Source of the DNA: Janibacter limosus NBRC 16128
GTDB taxonomy: Bacteria > Actinomycetota > Actinomycetes > Actinomycetales > Dermatophilaceae
NCBI RefSeq assembly: GCF_001570985.1
Contig: NZ_BCSS01000003.1
Coordinates: 1 to 64,000, forward strand
Direction of reading: 5' to 3'
DNA: 64,000 nucleotides
A model generated the notes under the pieces. That model did no database searches, had not been told where the DNA came from, and worked only from the letters and a program-made list of their open reading frames with translations. Position 1 is the first letter of the stretch. Each line of letters opens with the position of its first letter. Positions 27,187 to 36,589 of this stretch are shown here, piece by piece. Made by a program: the position numbers and the translations under genes.

Positions 27187-29964
27187 TTAGGCCTGCGGAC
27201 GCAGCGTCACGGCGCTGTCGGTTGATGCTCGGACCGCCATCTGCTGCACGGCACGTGTCGTCTCGTCCGCGAGTGGGCCCAGGTCCTCCAGGGTGCGTCG
27301 GGCAGCAGTGGTGGTGTCGCGGACCCGGTCGGTGCGCTCGCTCTGCCACGACGCGTGGAGTGCGTCCCGCCACAGGGTCTCGCTCACCGGCTCCGCGAGG
27401 AGCCCCTTGGCAGCCGCCCACGAGGCGCCGTCGGGGTCACCTTCGCGCAGGCATCGCTGGGCGAGCTCGTGTGCGATGTCCGCAACGGCAGCACAGATCT
27501 CCCAGCGGTCCGCCGCGGCCCAGCCGTAGCGCTTTGGCGGTGTCCCGCCGAAGGGAGAGCCCGTCACGAGGGTCAGGGCAGCACGCACACTGCTCGAGTC
27601 CGCGGTCGCGACCGCGGGCCCCACCAGCGTCCGCAGCTGCTGCCAGTCGAGGAGCGTCCCGGGGAGCACGAGGCCGCCTGAGGATGTGCTGATGCCGGGC
27701 GTGCCCGACGAGCCGAGCCACTGGTCGACGGCCTCCACGGACTGGGAGGCGGTGTGCGCGGCCACTCCGAGTGCCGCGGTCACACCCGCGATGTCCGACC
27801 CGGGGTGCAGGGCAAGGAGCGTCGCCAGCTCCGTGGCCAGGGCCTCGTCGTCCGGTCGCGGGCCGTGACCGGTCACCTGGACCTGGCCGAGGACACGCAC
27901 CTGGGGTGAGCGCCCGGTCTGCAGTTGGGAGACATTGGTCGTGGCGTCGTCGACCGCGCCCGACTGTGTCTGGAGCCGGCGGCGAGGCACCGTGGCGAGC
28001 GTCAGCGGGTCGAGGTCGGCCCCGGCCGTCCAGGCCGGACCGGGCACGCTCGGTTGCGAGGTGGAGGTGAGCAGCTCGAGGAGCTCGTCGTAGCCGGGAC
28101 GGCTGAGTGCCGCTGGGCGCAGAGCCATCCCGACGGGCGCCAGGACGGCGGACAGGCCCTCGTGACGCCCTTCGACGTCGAGGGACCAGTCGCTCAGACC
28201 GCGGCTCGTGGAGACGACCGACAAGGAGCCCTTGGGCGCCCCCGCCACCAAGGCGCGCAGACGTGACACGTCCCCCTGGCTCGGCGTGGAGGCGATGAGC
28301 AGGATCTCTGGGTCCGCCCCGCTGGTACCGGAGCGACCCTCCAGCCGCGTGAGCACCTCGTCCACGTCGGGAAGGTACGTGAGACGAGACCCACCGACGG
28401 CCGTGGCGAGCTCAGCCAGCGCGCCCACGACCGTGACCTGACCTCGGACCTGCTCCGAGGTCGCCAGATCGACGGCAAGCGCCGTGAGGACCGCCTCCGT
28501 GCCGGGGTCGTCACCATGCAGCTCGAGGATCCCGATCTCGTCGAGGTTCATGAAGATCCGGGCGTGGGCCTCGTCCTCGCCGATCATCACCAGCGCCGGC
28601 CATGGGGTCGGGAGCGGCCGCGCCGGCCCCGTGACATGGCGCCGCTCGAGCACCCAGGTGCCGCCACCGGCGGCGACCCATGGCGCGGGCAGCTCGAGAT
28701 GTTCCTCGACGATGTACACCTCGATCTCGGTGTCGCCGAGACGCGCTGCGCGCAAGGACGGGAGGCGCCCTGGGGCGCAGCGGGCCGCAAGGTCAGCGAG
28801 AGCAGCGTCGAGGTCCGCGTGACCGGGGGCGTCCGCCCCTGCCCGCAGCCACGCCTCGGCACGGGATGCCGCATCCGAGGGCAGCACGATGCGCCATCCG
28901 GGCAACCGGCTCCTGCGCTGGCGCCGCCGCCGGGCCTCCACGAAGGCCAGGACACCGGCACCTGCCAGCAGTCCGAGGCCCGTCGTCGCCGATGGGCCCT
29001 GCTGCTCCTGGATGGTGACCTCGTGCTCCGGCGCCACGGGCGCCGATCCGAGCCCGGACGCGCTCACGTGCGATCGCGTGCCGGGCCGCGTCGCTGGCTG
29101 GTCGGGGGTGTCGGAGGTCGAGACCTGCGCGATCTGGGCGGAGTCCGCGGAGGACGGAGCCCCGCCGTCAGCGTTGCTCATCGCATCGTCCAGCTCCGAC
29201 GCCACGGAGGTCGTGCTCGCAGGTACGGCGGGGGCTGGTGCAGGAGCCTGCGTCTGCGTCGGGATCATGATCTGCCACCCGGGGCGGATGTCGTCCGCGG
29301 TGGTGAGTTGACCGCCATCGGGCTGGGGCAGGCCCTGTGATGACTCGACGAGCTCGGGGTATCGCTCTGCGTCCCCGAGCTCACGGTCGGCGATGTCCCA
29401 CAAGGTGTCGCCGGAGCGCACGGTGACGACATGCCCTTCGGCTCCTCCGGAAGCGGTGTCGTCGCCCACGCTGGTGCTGCCCGCCATGATCGCGGAGGTG
29501 CTGGCGGTGACCTGCTGAGCGGTCGACGAGGTCGTGGCGGTCGGCGCACTCACCCCTGTGTCGGCGCCTGCGGGCGTGGCGCCGACACCGGCACCCATGG
29601 CCAGCATGGCGACCACGGCACCGGTCATGGCGGCGGCTCGTCCCTGCTGCCACGACAGGCCCGGTAGACGCGGTGCCGGGACGCCCCGCACCGCTGCTGG
29701 GATCTCGACGACGAAGGACAGCGCCAACGTGGCCCACACCAACCAGCCGACGACGGTGATGATGCCGATGAGCAGCGTCCCGTCATCGGGGCGGCTGAGG
29801 GCGTCCACCAGCTGCGTCAGCGTCGGGACTTCTGCAGGAAGGGGGTTGCCCCCGAGCACGACCAGCGCTGCGGGCAGCCCGACGAGGATGAGGACGATGC
29901 CGATGAGCGAGAGCAGTCCCCGCAGGAGCACCTGCCCTCGTGATCTCTGGGGCATGCGGGTCAC
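27187..29964 (-). CDS. Membrane protein with LysM and C-terminal BTAD-like domain, end of Tad locus 1
   Basis: 925 residues. Three hydrophobic segments lie in residues 11-130. A LysM peptidoglycan-binding module covers about 178-235 (TVRSGDTLWDIADRELGD to GWQIMIP). A low-complexity linker, a fourth membrane segment and a basic stop (EARRRRQRR) lead to a large domain of about 580 residues, presumably cytoplasmic, ending in a BTAD-like helical repeat (LAQRCLREGDPDGASWAAAK). BTAD is usual in SARP regulators, but no DNA-binding motif is evident. It starts by a GTGA overlap with the last TadE-like gene, so it belongs to the locus and may anchor or sense the pilus machine at the wall. Confidence 0.8.
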   Translation of the reverse strand: MTRMPQRSRGQVLLRGLLSLIGIVLILVGLPAALVVLGGNPLPAEVPTLTQLVDALSRPDDGTLLIGIITVVGWLVWATLALSFVVEIPAAVRGVPAPRLPGLSWQQGRAAAMTGAVVAMLAMGAGVGATPAGADTGVSAPTATTSSTAQQVTASTSAIMAGSTSVGDDTASGGAEGHVVTVRSGDTLWDIADRELGDAERYPELVESSQGLPQPDGGQLTTADDIRPGWQIMIPTQTQAPAPAPAVPASTTSVASELDDAMSNADGGAPSSADSAQIAQVSTSDTPDQPATRPGTRSHVSASGLGSAPVAPEHEVTIQEQQGPSATTGLGLLAGAGVLAFVEARRRRQRRSRLPGWRIVLPSDAASRAEAWLRAGADAPGHADLDAALADLAARCAPGRLPSLRAARLGDTEIEVYIVEEHLELPAPWVAAGGGTWVLERRHVTGPARPLPTPWPALVMIGEDEAHARIFMNLDEIGILELHGDDPGTEAVLTALAVDLATSEQVRGQVTVVGALAELATAVGGSRLTYLPDVDEVLTRLEGRSGTSGADPEILLIASTPSQGDVSRLRALVAGAPKGSLSVVSTSRGLSDWSLDVEGRHEGLSAVLAPVGMALRPAALSRPGYDELLELLTSTSQPSVPGPAWTAGADLDPLTLATVPRRRLQTQSGAVDDATTNVSQLQTGRSPQVRVLGQVQVTGHGPRPDDEALATELATLLALHPGSDIAGVTAALGVAAHTASQSVEAVDQWLGSSGTPGISTSSGGLVLPGTLLDWQQLRTLVGPAVATADSSSVRAALTLVTGSPFGGTPPKRYGWAAADRWEICAAVADIAHELAQRCLREGDPDGASWAAAKGLLAEPVSETLWRDALHASWQSERTDRVRDTTTAARRTLEDLGPLADETTRAVQQMAVRASTDSAVTLRPQA

Positions 29965-30392
29965 GGCGCGGTCCCGGGGTCGACCCTCTCCAGGTCCACC
30001 ACGGAGGTCGCGGTCAGGGTGTCAGGCTGGAGCACCGGCATGACCTTGGGCGACCACTCTTGCGACGCCGTCACCGTCACCGTGCTGCCGCTGACGCTCA
30101 CGTCGCCGCGGATGCCCGTGGCAGCCAGATAGTCGCGGGCCGCCTGTGCAGCTCGCGAGGGATCGACATTCGCCGAGGTGCCGGCAATGACCTCTGAGGA
30201 CACCTCCTGGGCGGCAGCTCTGCCCGCCTCGTTGGCCACGAGGGTCACCCTCCGTGACTCGTTGGCCTTGTCCGCAGAGTCGTAGACGACGCCGCCGGCC
30301 AGCATGAGTGCGCTGCCGATGACGACGGTCCACACGGCGACATACGCGCTCTCGTCAGAGAGCCGTCGAGTCATGTCGTGCACGTGACTCAC
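29961..30392 (-). CDS. TadE-like / pilus-assembly small membrane protein (third of locus 1)
   Basis: 143 residues. One N-terminal membrane helix (VAVWTVVIGSALMLAGGVVY) precedes an exported domain with AGRAAAQEVSSEV and ATGIRGDVSVSGSTVTVTAS, the layout of TadE/TadG pseudopilins. GTG start, coupled by GTGA on both sides. It lacks the usual Glu near the start of the helix, so I assign it by position and shape more than by motif. Confidence 0.7.
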   Translation of the reverse strand: MSHVHDMTRRLSDESAYVAVWTVVIGSALMLAGGVVYDSADKANESRRVTLVANEAGRAAAQEVSSEVIAGTSANVDPSRAAQAARDYLAATGIRGDVSVSGSTVTVTASQEWSPKVMPVLQPDTLTATSVVDLERVDPGTAP

Positions 30393-30808
30393 CTTCCTCG
30401 GTAGCGGTCGATGGGGCTGACGGCCACGCCTGTGAAGGTCTTGTCCCCTGTCGGGACGAGAACAGCCAGGTCGGACAGCGGCACCCGGCAGGAGACCTCG
30501 GCCCGCACCTGACTCGATGTCCCCACTGGCGCCGAGAACCCACTCGTGTCGATGGAGACACTCATGTTTTCGCAGGACAGGCCCTGCTGATCGAGGTAGT
30601 CGCGCGCTGCTGACGCACCGGCCGTCTGAGCCGCTCCTCCGCTGCGCTCGAGGGACGCGGCACGAGCGGCGCTGAAGGCCGCCCCGTCGACGTGGGAGTT
30701 GGCCGTCGCGGTGCGCCCGAACATCCCCACGAGGACGAGCATGCCCAGGAGGAGCGGGGCACAGATCGCCATCTCGAGGGAGATGTTGCCGTCGTCCGAG
30801 CGCATCAC
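30389..30808 (-). CDS. TadE-like pseudopilin (second of locus 1)
   Basis: 139 residues. The N-terminus DDGNISLEMAICAPLLLGML is a classic TadE start with Glu inside the helix, followed by an exported domain (AARDYLDQQGLSCENMSVSI). Minor pseudopilins of this group help Flp pilus assembly at the outer membrane-less envelope of actinobacteria. GTG start in a 4-nt overlap with the first TadE-like gene. Confidence 0.85.
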   Translation of the reverse strand: MMRSDDGNISLEMAICAPLLLGMLVLVGMFGRTATANSHVDGAAFSAARAASLERSGGAAQTAGASAARDYLDQQGLSCENMSVSIDTSGFSAPVGTSSQVRAEVSCRVPLSDLAVLVPTGDKTFTGVAVSPIDRYRGR

Positions 30809-31221
30809 GGGCGGGTCACCCGCTCGACCGGGGCGTTGATCTCGGAGCGCACGTCCGGCATCGGGACGAGCGGCACGATGGACGGCGCCGGGGCCGTCAC
30901 GGTCGCCGTGACCCGTCCGTCGGACCGAGTGACGCTGATCCGCGCGTCGGACATCGCGTCGACCTGTGACAGGTAGTCACGGCCGGCCCGCTCTCCATCG
31001 GCGTCCGTCGCCCCCCGCACCCGAGCCATCTCGGCCGAGATCTGGGCGGCATTGGTCGCCGTCGTGTTGGCCATGAAATAGCACGCCGCCTGGACGATGA
31101 TCATCGTCGCGAGGATGACGACCGGCGCCATGATGGCGCCCTCGAGCGCCACCACTCCCGACTCGGCACGAAGCCGATCGAAGGGGGGCGGCGCCGGTGG
31201 CCGTCGACGTGTCACTGACAT
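30805..31221 (-). CDS. TadE-like pseudopilin (first of locus 1)
   Basis: 138 residues. RAESGVVALEGAIMAPVVIL begins the single helix with a Glu in place, and the exported part repeats the GRDYLSQVDAMSDARISVTR pattern also seen in the next two genes, suggesting gene duplication. It begins seven bases after the Flp pilin stop. Confidence 0.85.
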   Translation of the reverse strand: MSVTRRRPPAPPPFDRLRAESGVVALEGAIMAPVVILATMIIVQAACYFMANTTATNAAQISAEMARVRGATDADGERAGRDYLSQVDAMSDARISVTRSDGRVTATVTAPAPSIVPLVPMPDVRSEINAPVERVTRP

Positions 31222-31228
31222 CGCCCGA

Positions 31229-31447
31229 TCAGGGAGCTGACGGGATCCGGTCGGCCCAGCCCTCGAGGTTGCCGGTGATGACGGCTGCGACGGTGACGAC
31301 GACAGCCAGGACGAGGGCGCCGAGGATGACGTACTCGAGAGTGGTCAGGCCAGCTTCCGCGTCCTGGCCTCGGGCCTCGAGTGCGCGGTCGAGACGTCGG
31401 ACGGGGAGCATGCACATCATGGACATCATGGCGAACAAGCGGATCAT
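31229..31447 (-). CDS. Flp-type pilin, Tad locus 1
   Basis: 72 residues. EAGLTTLEYVILGALVLAV has the Flp prepilin layout: a glycine cleavage site, Glu at +5 of the mature helix and a hydrophobic helix; about 31 residues precede it as leader. The ATG at 31447 follows a perfect AGGAGG. The strong site fits the major subunit of the pilus. No TadV/prepilin peptidase is in the window. Confidence 0.85.
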   Translation of the reverse strand: MIRLFAMMSMMCMLPVRRLDRALEARGQDAEAGLTTLEYVILGALVLAVVVTVAAVITGNLEGWADRIPSAP

Positions 31448-31499
31448 CGTTTCCTCCTGGGTGGTGTTCTGGAATCTAGTGTGCCGAAGGCCGAGCGGT

Positions 31500-32390
31500 T
31501 CAGCCCGGCGAGAGTTGCATGGCAGCGGGGACGAGCATGGCGATGAGGAAGAGCACGGCGAGCACGGCGAGGGGGATCCCCATCGAGCTCGTGGCGGCGT
31601 TTGCGGCCGTCTGCTCCCGGGTGAGCAGGCGGTCGCGCATCGACGCGGCGCGCGCGAGCAGGTTGTCGCTGACGCTCGCGCCCGAGTCATTGGCCAGACG
31701 GATGATGTCCGCGACCTCCTTCAGCTCAGGCACCTTGGTCCGTCCGGCCAGTCGGTCCAAGGCGTCCCACGAGGTCTCACCGGACCAGCGCGCCAGGCGC
31801 AGCTCCTCGCGGATGCGCACGAACATCCATGAGTCGGACTTGTGCGCCGCCGAGTCGAGTGATGCGACGAGACCCAGCCCGGCGCGTCTGGCGATGGCCA
31901 CGAGTCGCAGGTAGGAGACGGCCGCGTAGGCGAAGTCCTCGCGGCTGTCCTTGGCGCGGTCACGGACCGTCAGGTCAGGGACGAACCACGCGAAGGCTGC
32001 GAAGGCCAGACCGATACCGAACGGAATGATGAATCCGAAGCCCATGACCATGGGGAGCAGCGTGCACCCCACGAGCGCTGCGCCCGAGGCGATGGCCTTC
32101 TTGCCATAGTGCTCCTCGACCGGGACCTGCAGAAGCTCCAAATCCTCCATCGGGGCCCGCAGGACCGGGTACCGGTCGGCGCGGTGACGCGCCCAGGCCC
32201 CGATGCTCTCGGTCCGTGTCCGGTCGGTCGGCCCCACGTCCGGTGCACGGGCAGAGCGCAGCGTCTGCGGGCGCATCCGCTCGACGGCGGCAGCCAGGTC
32301 CGGCCGAGATGGGGTGAGGCCGGCGACGACGAGAGCGATGGCGATGCCGACGACGGCCGAGATCGCCATGGCCATGACGAGCGGGCTCAT
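31500..32390 (-). CDS. tadC: Type II secretion F-family protein, TadC-like
   Basis: 296 residues with a hydrophobic N-terminal helix, a pair of central membrane segments (ALVGCTLLPMVMGFGFIIPF) and a C-terminal one. The GspF-type helical domain includes DIIRLANDSGASVSDNLLAR. It forms the inner-membrane platform with TadB. Overlaps TadB by four bases; the Flp pilin starts 52 bases downstream. Confidence 0.88.
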   Translation of the reverse strand: MSPLVMAMAISAVVGIAIALVVAGLTPSRPDLAAAVERMRPQTLRSARAPDVGPTDRTRTESIGAWARHRADRYPVLRAPMEDLELLQVPVEEHYGKKAIASGAALVGCTLLPMVMGFGFIIPFGIGLAFAAFAWFVPDLTVRDRAKDSREDFAYAAVSYLRLVAIARRAGLGLVASLDSAAHKSDSWMFVRIREELRLARWSGETSWDALDRLAGRTKVPELKEVADIIRLANDSGASVSDNLLARAASMRDRLLTREQTAANAATSSMGIPLAVLAVLFLIAMLVPAAMQLSPG

Positions 32391-33238
32391 CGCTGGGGCT
32401 CCGACGAAGCAGGACGGACGAGGAACCGGGCCAGGGGCTTGACCGTGGCGACTCTCTTGAGCCAGTACAGGGCCCCCAGGAAGAGCAAGGACAGGATGAA
32501 GAGTCCGGCCTGTCCGTCCGGGGAGCGGTACTGCGCCCCGACGGGAGTGACGAAGACGAAGAGCCCGAGGACCGCGATGACGACTACGGTGATGAGTCGG
32601 GCCTGGGTGCGTGCGCCCGAGCGCGAGGCCTCGATGTCACGACGCGCCCGCACCTCCTCGGTCACGTCGGCGGCGATCCCGCTGAGTGCCTCGCGCAGGC
32701 CAGCACCCTCGTGCTGGGCGGCCTGGATGAGGGCCGTCGACACGAAGTCTCCGATCTGGTTGTCGAGGTCATCAGCAAACGCGTAGAGAGCGTCGGTCAG
32801 CGGACGCCGCGCGTGGATGCGACTGATCAGCATCTCCACCTGGGGGCGGATCCGGTCAGGACACGACACCCGTGTGGCGATGATCGCCCCGGAGATGCCC
32901 TGCCCCGCACCGATGACACCGGAGAGGGACCGGACCCACTCCTCGATGGCCTCGAGGTCCTCCGGAGTCGTGCCCCGGTCCACCCGCATGAGCCAAGGCA
33001 GGGCGACGGCGAAGACGGGGATGATGATCAGGGCGATGACCCAGCCGAAGAGGGCCAGCACCAGGCCCGCGAGCGCACCGACGACGAAGTTGCGACGGTC
33101 GACGGCGCTGAAGGTCGCGCTCTGCTTGCGACGGCGACGCGGGCGGGTCGCAGCAGGGGGAGGTGTGGTGAGCCCGGCAGCGATGAGCGTCAGGCCCACG
33201 GCCAGGCCCAGCGCGGCGATGATCGCCAGGGCGCTCAT
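32387..33238 (-). CDS. tadB: Type II secretion F-family protein, TadB-like
   Basis: 283 residues from the ATG at 33238, which overlaps the TadA stop as TGATG. GspF domain with EEWVRSLSGVIGAGQGISGA and EGAGLREALSGIAADVTEEV; membrane segments at both ends. Platform protein of the Flp pilus. Confidence 0.88.
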   Translation of the reverse strand: MSALAIIAALGLAVGLTLIAAGLTTPPPAATRPRRRRKQSATFSAVDRRNFVVGALAGLVLALFGWVIALIIIPVFAVALPWLMRVDRGTTPEDLEAIEEWVRSLSGVIGAGQGISGAIIATRVSCPDRIRPQVEMLISRIHARRPLTDALYAFADDLDNQIGDFVSTALIQAAQHEGAGLREALSGIAADVTEEVRARRDIEASRSGARTQARLITVVVIAVLGLFVFVTPVGAQYRSPDGQAGLFILSLLFLGALYWLKRVATVKPLARFLVRPASSEPQR

Positions 33239-34959
33239 CAGGTGCCCCTGTGCCGGATGAGCAGCTCCGGAGGCGGCCCCCAGGTGCTCGCCGCCGGGTC
33301 CAGCCATCCCGCATCGAACCCGTGCCGCTCGACATCGCTGATCCAGTCGGGCAGCTGACCCGTCGGGCAGGCACGGCCGAACTCGTCAGGCGTGAAGATC
33401 CTGGTGTGGGCCACGTGCGTGTCGCGTGAGACCTCGAGCGCCACGACCTCGTCGACGTGCCGCCACTTGCGGCCGCCGTCGAGGTGCGACTCGTCGACCA
33501 GCCCGACGTGGACGACGAGATCGACGTTTTGCGCGACGAGGCGGTAGCCGAAGGAGGTGTCGACATTGCCGCGGGCACGAGTGATGAGGGTGACGAGACG
33601 CTCGACCGTGTCGAGGGCCGAGTGGGCGTGGACGGTCGAGATCGAGCCACGGCCCCCCTGCATGGCCTCCATCATGGCCATGACCTCCTCGCCGACCACC
33701 TCGCCGACGACGATGCGGGTGACATTCTTTTGCAGGCTGAGCTCGATGAGGCGGGTCAACGTCACCTCACCGACAGGACGACCGTCGGCACCGACCTCAC
33801 CGCCGCCCTGCGCCTCTGCCGCCCACACCCGGTGGTGCCGCTCGGGCAGCCGATGCATGAGCAGCTCGTACTGGGCCTCGATGGTCGCCAGTCGCTCGCG
33901 CGGGTCCAGCTCGTTGAGCAGCGCCCGTACGAGGGTGGTCTTGCCAGCACCCGCGTCGCCGGAGACCATGACGTTCTTGCCAGCGCGGATCGCCGCCGAG
34001 AGGAAGGCGTGGAGCGAGTCGTCGATCGCACCCAGCTCCTTCATCTGGGCCAGGTCGGTGTCGATGTACGGGTGCTTGCGGATCGTGATGGAGGGGCGGT
34101 GCGACAGCCACGCCTCGGCCGCCATGCGCGAGCCGTCAGGGAGTGCGAGGCGCAGCCATGGCCGCACCATGGAGAACTGCCGCTCACCCGTGGTGGAGGT
34201 GCGCGCGATGTGCTGGATCTCCGTGATGAGGTCGGCGTCGCTGTCGGCCACCGGCGGGCCGGTCTCGAGCGAGCCGTCGCTGAACTCGAGGGTGACACCG
34301 TCGTGGCCCTCGATCTCGATGTTTTCGATCCCCGGCAGGTCGAGGAGAGGCTGCAGTCGCCCGGCGCCGAACATCGAGTCGAGGACAGCACCTCGCAACG
34401 CCGCCTGGGTGTCAAGCGACACGACGCCTTCGCCGCGCGCGATCCGGTCCTGGGTCCAGTCGTCGAGGGCCTGCGTCGTCAGCCGGGTCACCGTCGTGCG
34501 GTGACGCGACTCGTCGAGGGCGGTGTCCTCGGAGACGAGGGTCAGCGCGGCACTGACCTGGCTGCGCAGGTGCTGGACGGCCGCCCAGTCAACCGCCTTG
34601 AGGCGATCGAGGGCATCGCGGATCTGGTCCTGACGGCTGCCCTCGGGCTCCCGCTCACGCTCACGCTCGCGCCGCTCGCGCCGTGACGTGGTGACCTCGA
34701 TCGGAGGGGGTGGCTGGCTCGCAGGCAGCGTCGAGCGGGGAGCCGTCGACTCGGGGGCCTCGTGCGCGAGGTCGCCGGTGTGGGAGCTCGCCTGTCCACC
34801 GGAGACGTACGGGGCCGGTGGCGGCGGCGGGAAGGCTGAGTTCCGAGGGGCGGTCGGGGTGGAGCCTCCGAGCGACCGTGAGGAGGGCCTCGGGCGCTGG
34901 GCGAAGATCGGCAGGTCCGTCGGCTGGGTCGGCTCCGGCGGCGTCGACTTGGAACTCAT
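33238..34959 (-). CDS. tadA: Type II/IV secretion ATPase, TadA/CpaF-like (locus 1)
   Basis: 573 residues. After about 130 low-complexity residues comes the CpaF core: Walker A VSGDAGAGKTTLVRALLNEL (about residue 337), the Asp/Glu box, and Walker B region ITRIVVGEVVGEEVMAMMEA, with the His-containing GGRGSISTVHAHSALD. It powers Flp pilus assembly. The Pro/Gln-rich N-terminus is longer than in the second copy (52180-53409). Confidence 0.93.
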   Translation of the reverse strand: MSSKSTPPEPTQPTDLPIFAQRPRPSSRSLGGSTPTAPRNSAFPPPPPAPYVSGGQASSHTGDLAHEAPESTAPRSTLPASQPPPPIEVTTSRRERREREREREPEGSRQDQIRDALDRLKAVDWAAVQHLRSQVSAALTLVSEDTALDESRHRTTVTRLTTQALDDWTQDRIARGEGVVSLDTQAALRGAVLDSMFGAGRLQPLLDLPGIENIEIEGHDGVTLEFSDGSLETGPPVADSDADLITEIQHIARTSTTGERQFSMVRPWLRLALPDGSRMAAEAWLSHRPSITIRKHPYIDTDLAQMKELGAIDDSLHAFLSAAIRAGKNVMVSGDAGAGKTTLVRALLNELDPRERLATIEAQYELLMHRLPERHHRVWAAEAQGGGEVGADGRPVGEVTLTRLIELSLQKNVTRIVVGEVVGEEVMAMMEAMQGGRGSISTVHAHSALDTVERLVTLITRARGNVDTSFGYRLVAQNVDLVVHVGLVDESHLDGGRKWRHVDEVVALEVSRDTHVAHTRIFTPDEFGRACPTGQLPDWISDVERHGFDAGWLDPAASTWGPPPELLIRHRGT

Positions 34960-35747
34960 GCGGGTGCTCCTTGGATACCCAGCACGTCGTGGGCCTCACG
35001 AGCGTGCTGGTCGACACTCGCGATGAGTCGCTTGACGCTGAGCGGGTATCGACCACGCCTGCCCCAGGTGCGCGAGCCGGCAGCCTTGGCGTCACGAGCG
35101 ACTCCGGGCAGCACCGGGACCCCGTCCGTGATCCCAGCGATCTCGCGCACACCGTAGGGGCGGTTGGACGCACCCTTGTCGTCGCCGAGGACGGGCACGA
35201 CCGCTAGCCGGTGCCTGGCCCCGATCGCGTCCAGCTCGTCGACGACCGCCGGGGCGCCGACGGCGAGTGTGTTGAGGGCTTGGAGCGTCGTGTCCGTGAA
35301 GAGCAGGACGGTGTCCGCGTGCTGCCACAACTGGGTCGAGGCACCCGCCGCCCCGAGCCGGCCGAGGTCAACGAGGACATCCACATGACTGTCGCGGCTG
35401 ATGCGTGCCAGGGCTTCGCCGAGCGGTCCGAAGACGCTCATCAGCGAACGCATCTGTGCAGCCAGCCCCACGGTGGGGACGAGCCAGGCCTGTCGCTCAC
35501 GGCCGGGCAGCGGGATCGCCAGCTCCCAGATGCGCTCGACGTACTCGCCGGGAGGGTGGACGGCCAGGTCGAGGATCGATCGGTTGTGCGGGTGCGTGCC
35601 GCCCCACCCGATGCACAGCATGGGGGATCCGCCCGCAGGGTCGGCCTCGATGATCAGGGTCGGCCGGTCGCTGATCTGTCCCCAGGTCATGGCGGTCGAT
35701 GTGACCCCGGGCGATCCGCTCAAGGATGTGAGGATGTGCAGCGCCAC
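34956..35747 (-). CDS. TadZ/CpaE-like MinD-family protein
   Basis: 263 residues with a MinD/ParA fold (LIIEADPAGGSPMLC as switch, DVLVDLGRLG as Walker B). The Walker A position reads LSGSPGVTSTAM and lacks the lysines of active ParA proteins, as in many TadZ/CpaE proteins that place the pilus machine in the cell without ordinary ATPase cycling. It overlaps tadA by four bases. It could also be called an atypical CpaE. Confidence 0.78.
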   Translation of the reverse strand: MALHILTSLSGSPGVTSTAMTWGQISDRPTLIIEADPAGGSPMLCIGWGGTHPHNRSILDLAVHPPGEYVERIWELAIPLPGRERQAWLVPTVGLAAQMRSLMSVFGPLGEALARISRDSHVDVLVDLGRLGAAGASTQLWQHADTVLLFTDTTLQALNTLAVGAPAVVDELDAIGARHRLAVVPVLGDDKGASNRPYGVREIAGITDGVPVLPGVARDAKAAGSRTWGRRGRYPLSVKRLIASVDQHAREAHDVLGIQGAPA

Positions 35748-35750
35748 GAC

Positions 35751-36434
35751 TCAGCCGTCCTGACCCGTGCCGCCCGGTGCGACATTGATGATGGAGATGC
35801 GACCAGTGCCGGCAGCCGCAGCGGCTGAGGGCGCGTCAGTGGTCGAGATGGAGACGTCCACCGTCATCGTCCCCTTTTCGTCAGCATCCCCGAGCGCGAG
35901 CACGACGCCGTTGAAGGTGGTACCCGGCTCGAGCCCTTCGACGCTCTGGCCCCCACCTGTCACGACCACGCGGATGACGTCACCTCGCTGGAGTCCGCTC
36001 GCGGGGTACTGGCCAGAGGTGACGGGGATGGGAACGACGGCATCGCCGGAGCGGGGGGTGATCCGATTGGCGAAGTCGGACTCGCTGACGAGGCTGCCGG
36101 AGGGCATCGACTGCACGGCCCGCTTGCCGACGAGCGAACTGAGCTTGGAGCCCGGCACGGTCTGCACCTCGTCGCCTCCACGCAGCTGGGTCGTGGCGAG
36201 GTCCGAGGACTCGATGCGGTCGCCTGCCCGTACGTCGTGGATGACGACCACGACGCTGCGGGCCTCGCCCGCTCGGTTGACGGCCCAGACGGCCAGGAGC
36301 GCGAAGACCACGGCGAGAGCCACGCCGAGGAGTACCAGACGCATGTTGCGGCGAGGCTTGACGGCCCCGACCTGCTCGGGTGCGGATGGTCCAGCTGGAG
36401 GCGCTGAAGCCTCGATCTGCGGTCCTACGGTCAT
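35751..36434 (-). CDS. SAF-domain protein, CpaB/RcpC-like
   Basis: 227 residues. A short cytoplasmic part and one helix (LVLLGVALAVVFALLAVWAV) precede a SAF domain (VIHDVRAGDRIESSDLATTQ) and a C-terminal beta-rich region, the CpaB/RcpC layout. In Gram-negatives CpaB helps the secretin; in actinobacteria, without an outer membrane, its role is unclear. The ATG at 36434 is preferred over 36485, with GGGAG about ten bases upstream. It opens Tad locus 1. Confidence 0.82.
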   Translation of the reverse strand: MTVGPQIEASAPPAGPSAPEQVGAVKPRRNMRLVLLGVALAVVFALLAVWAVNRAGEARSVVVVIHDVRAGDRIESSDLATTQLRGGDEVQTVPGSKLSSLVGKRAVQSMPSGSLVSESDFANRITPRSGDAVVPIPVTSGQYPASGLQRGDVIRVVVTGGGQSVEGLEPGTTFNGVVLALGDADEKGTMTVDVSISTTDAPSAAAAAGTGRISIINVAPGGTGQDG

Positions 36435-36589
36435 CTGGTGGCGCTCCCCCTGCTTGTCCAGCGTCAACGCGCTGACGGTAACCAAACCTGCGCCTCAACG
36501 CGAGTCGGCACAATTCACGAACGTGCGCATCCTATGGTGATGTGGTGAACTGAAGTGTTGCCAGTCCACGATCCTCCAGGAGACAGCAC

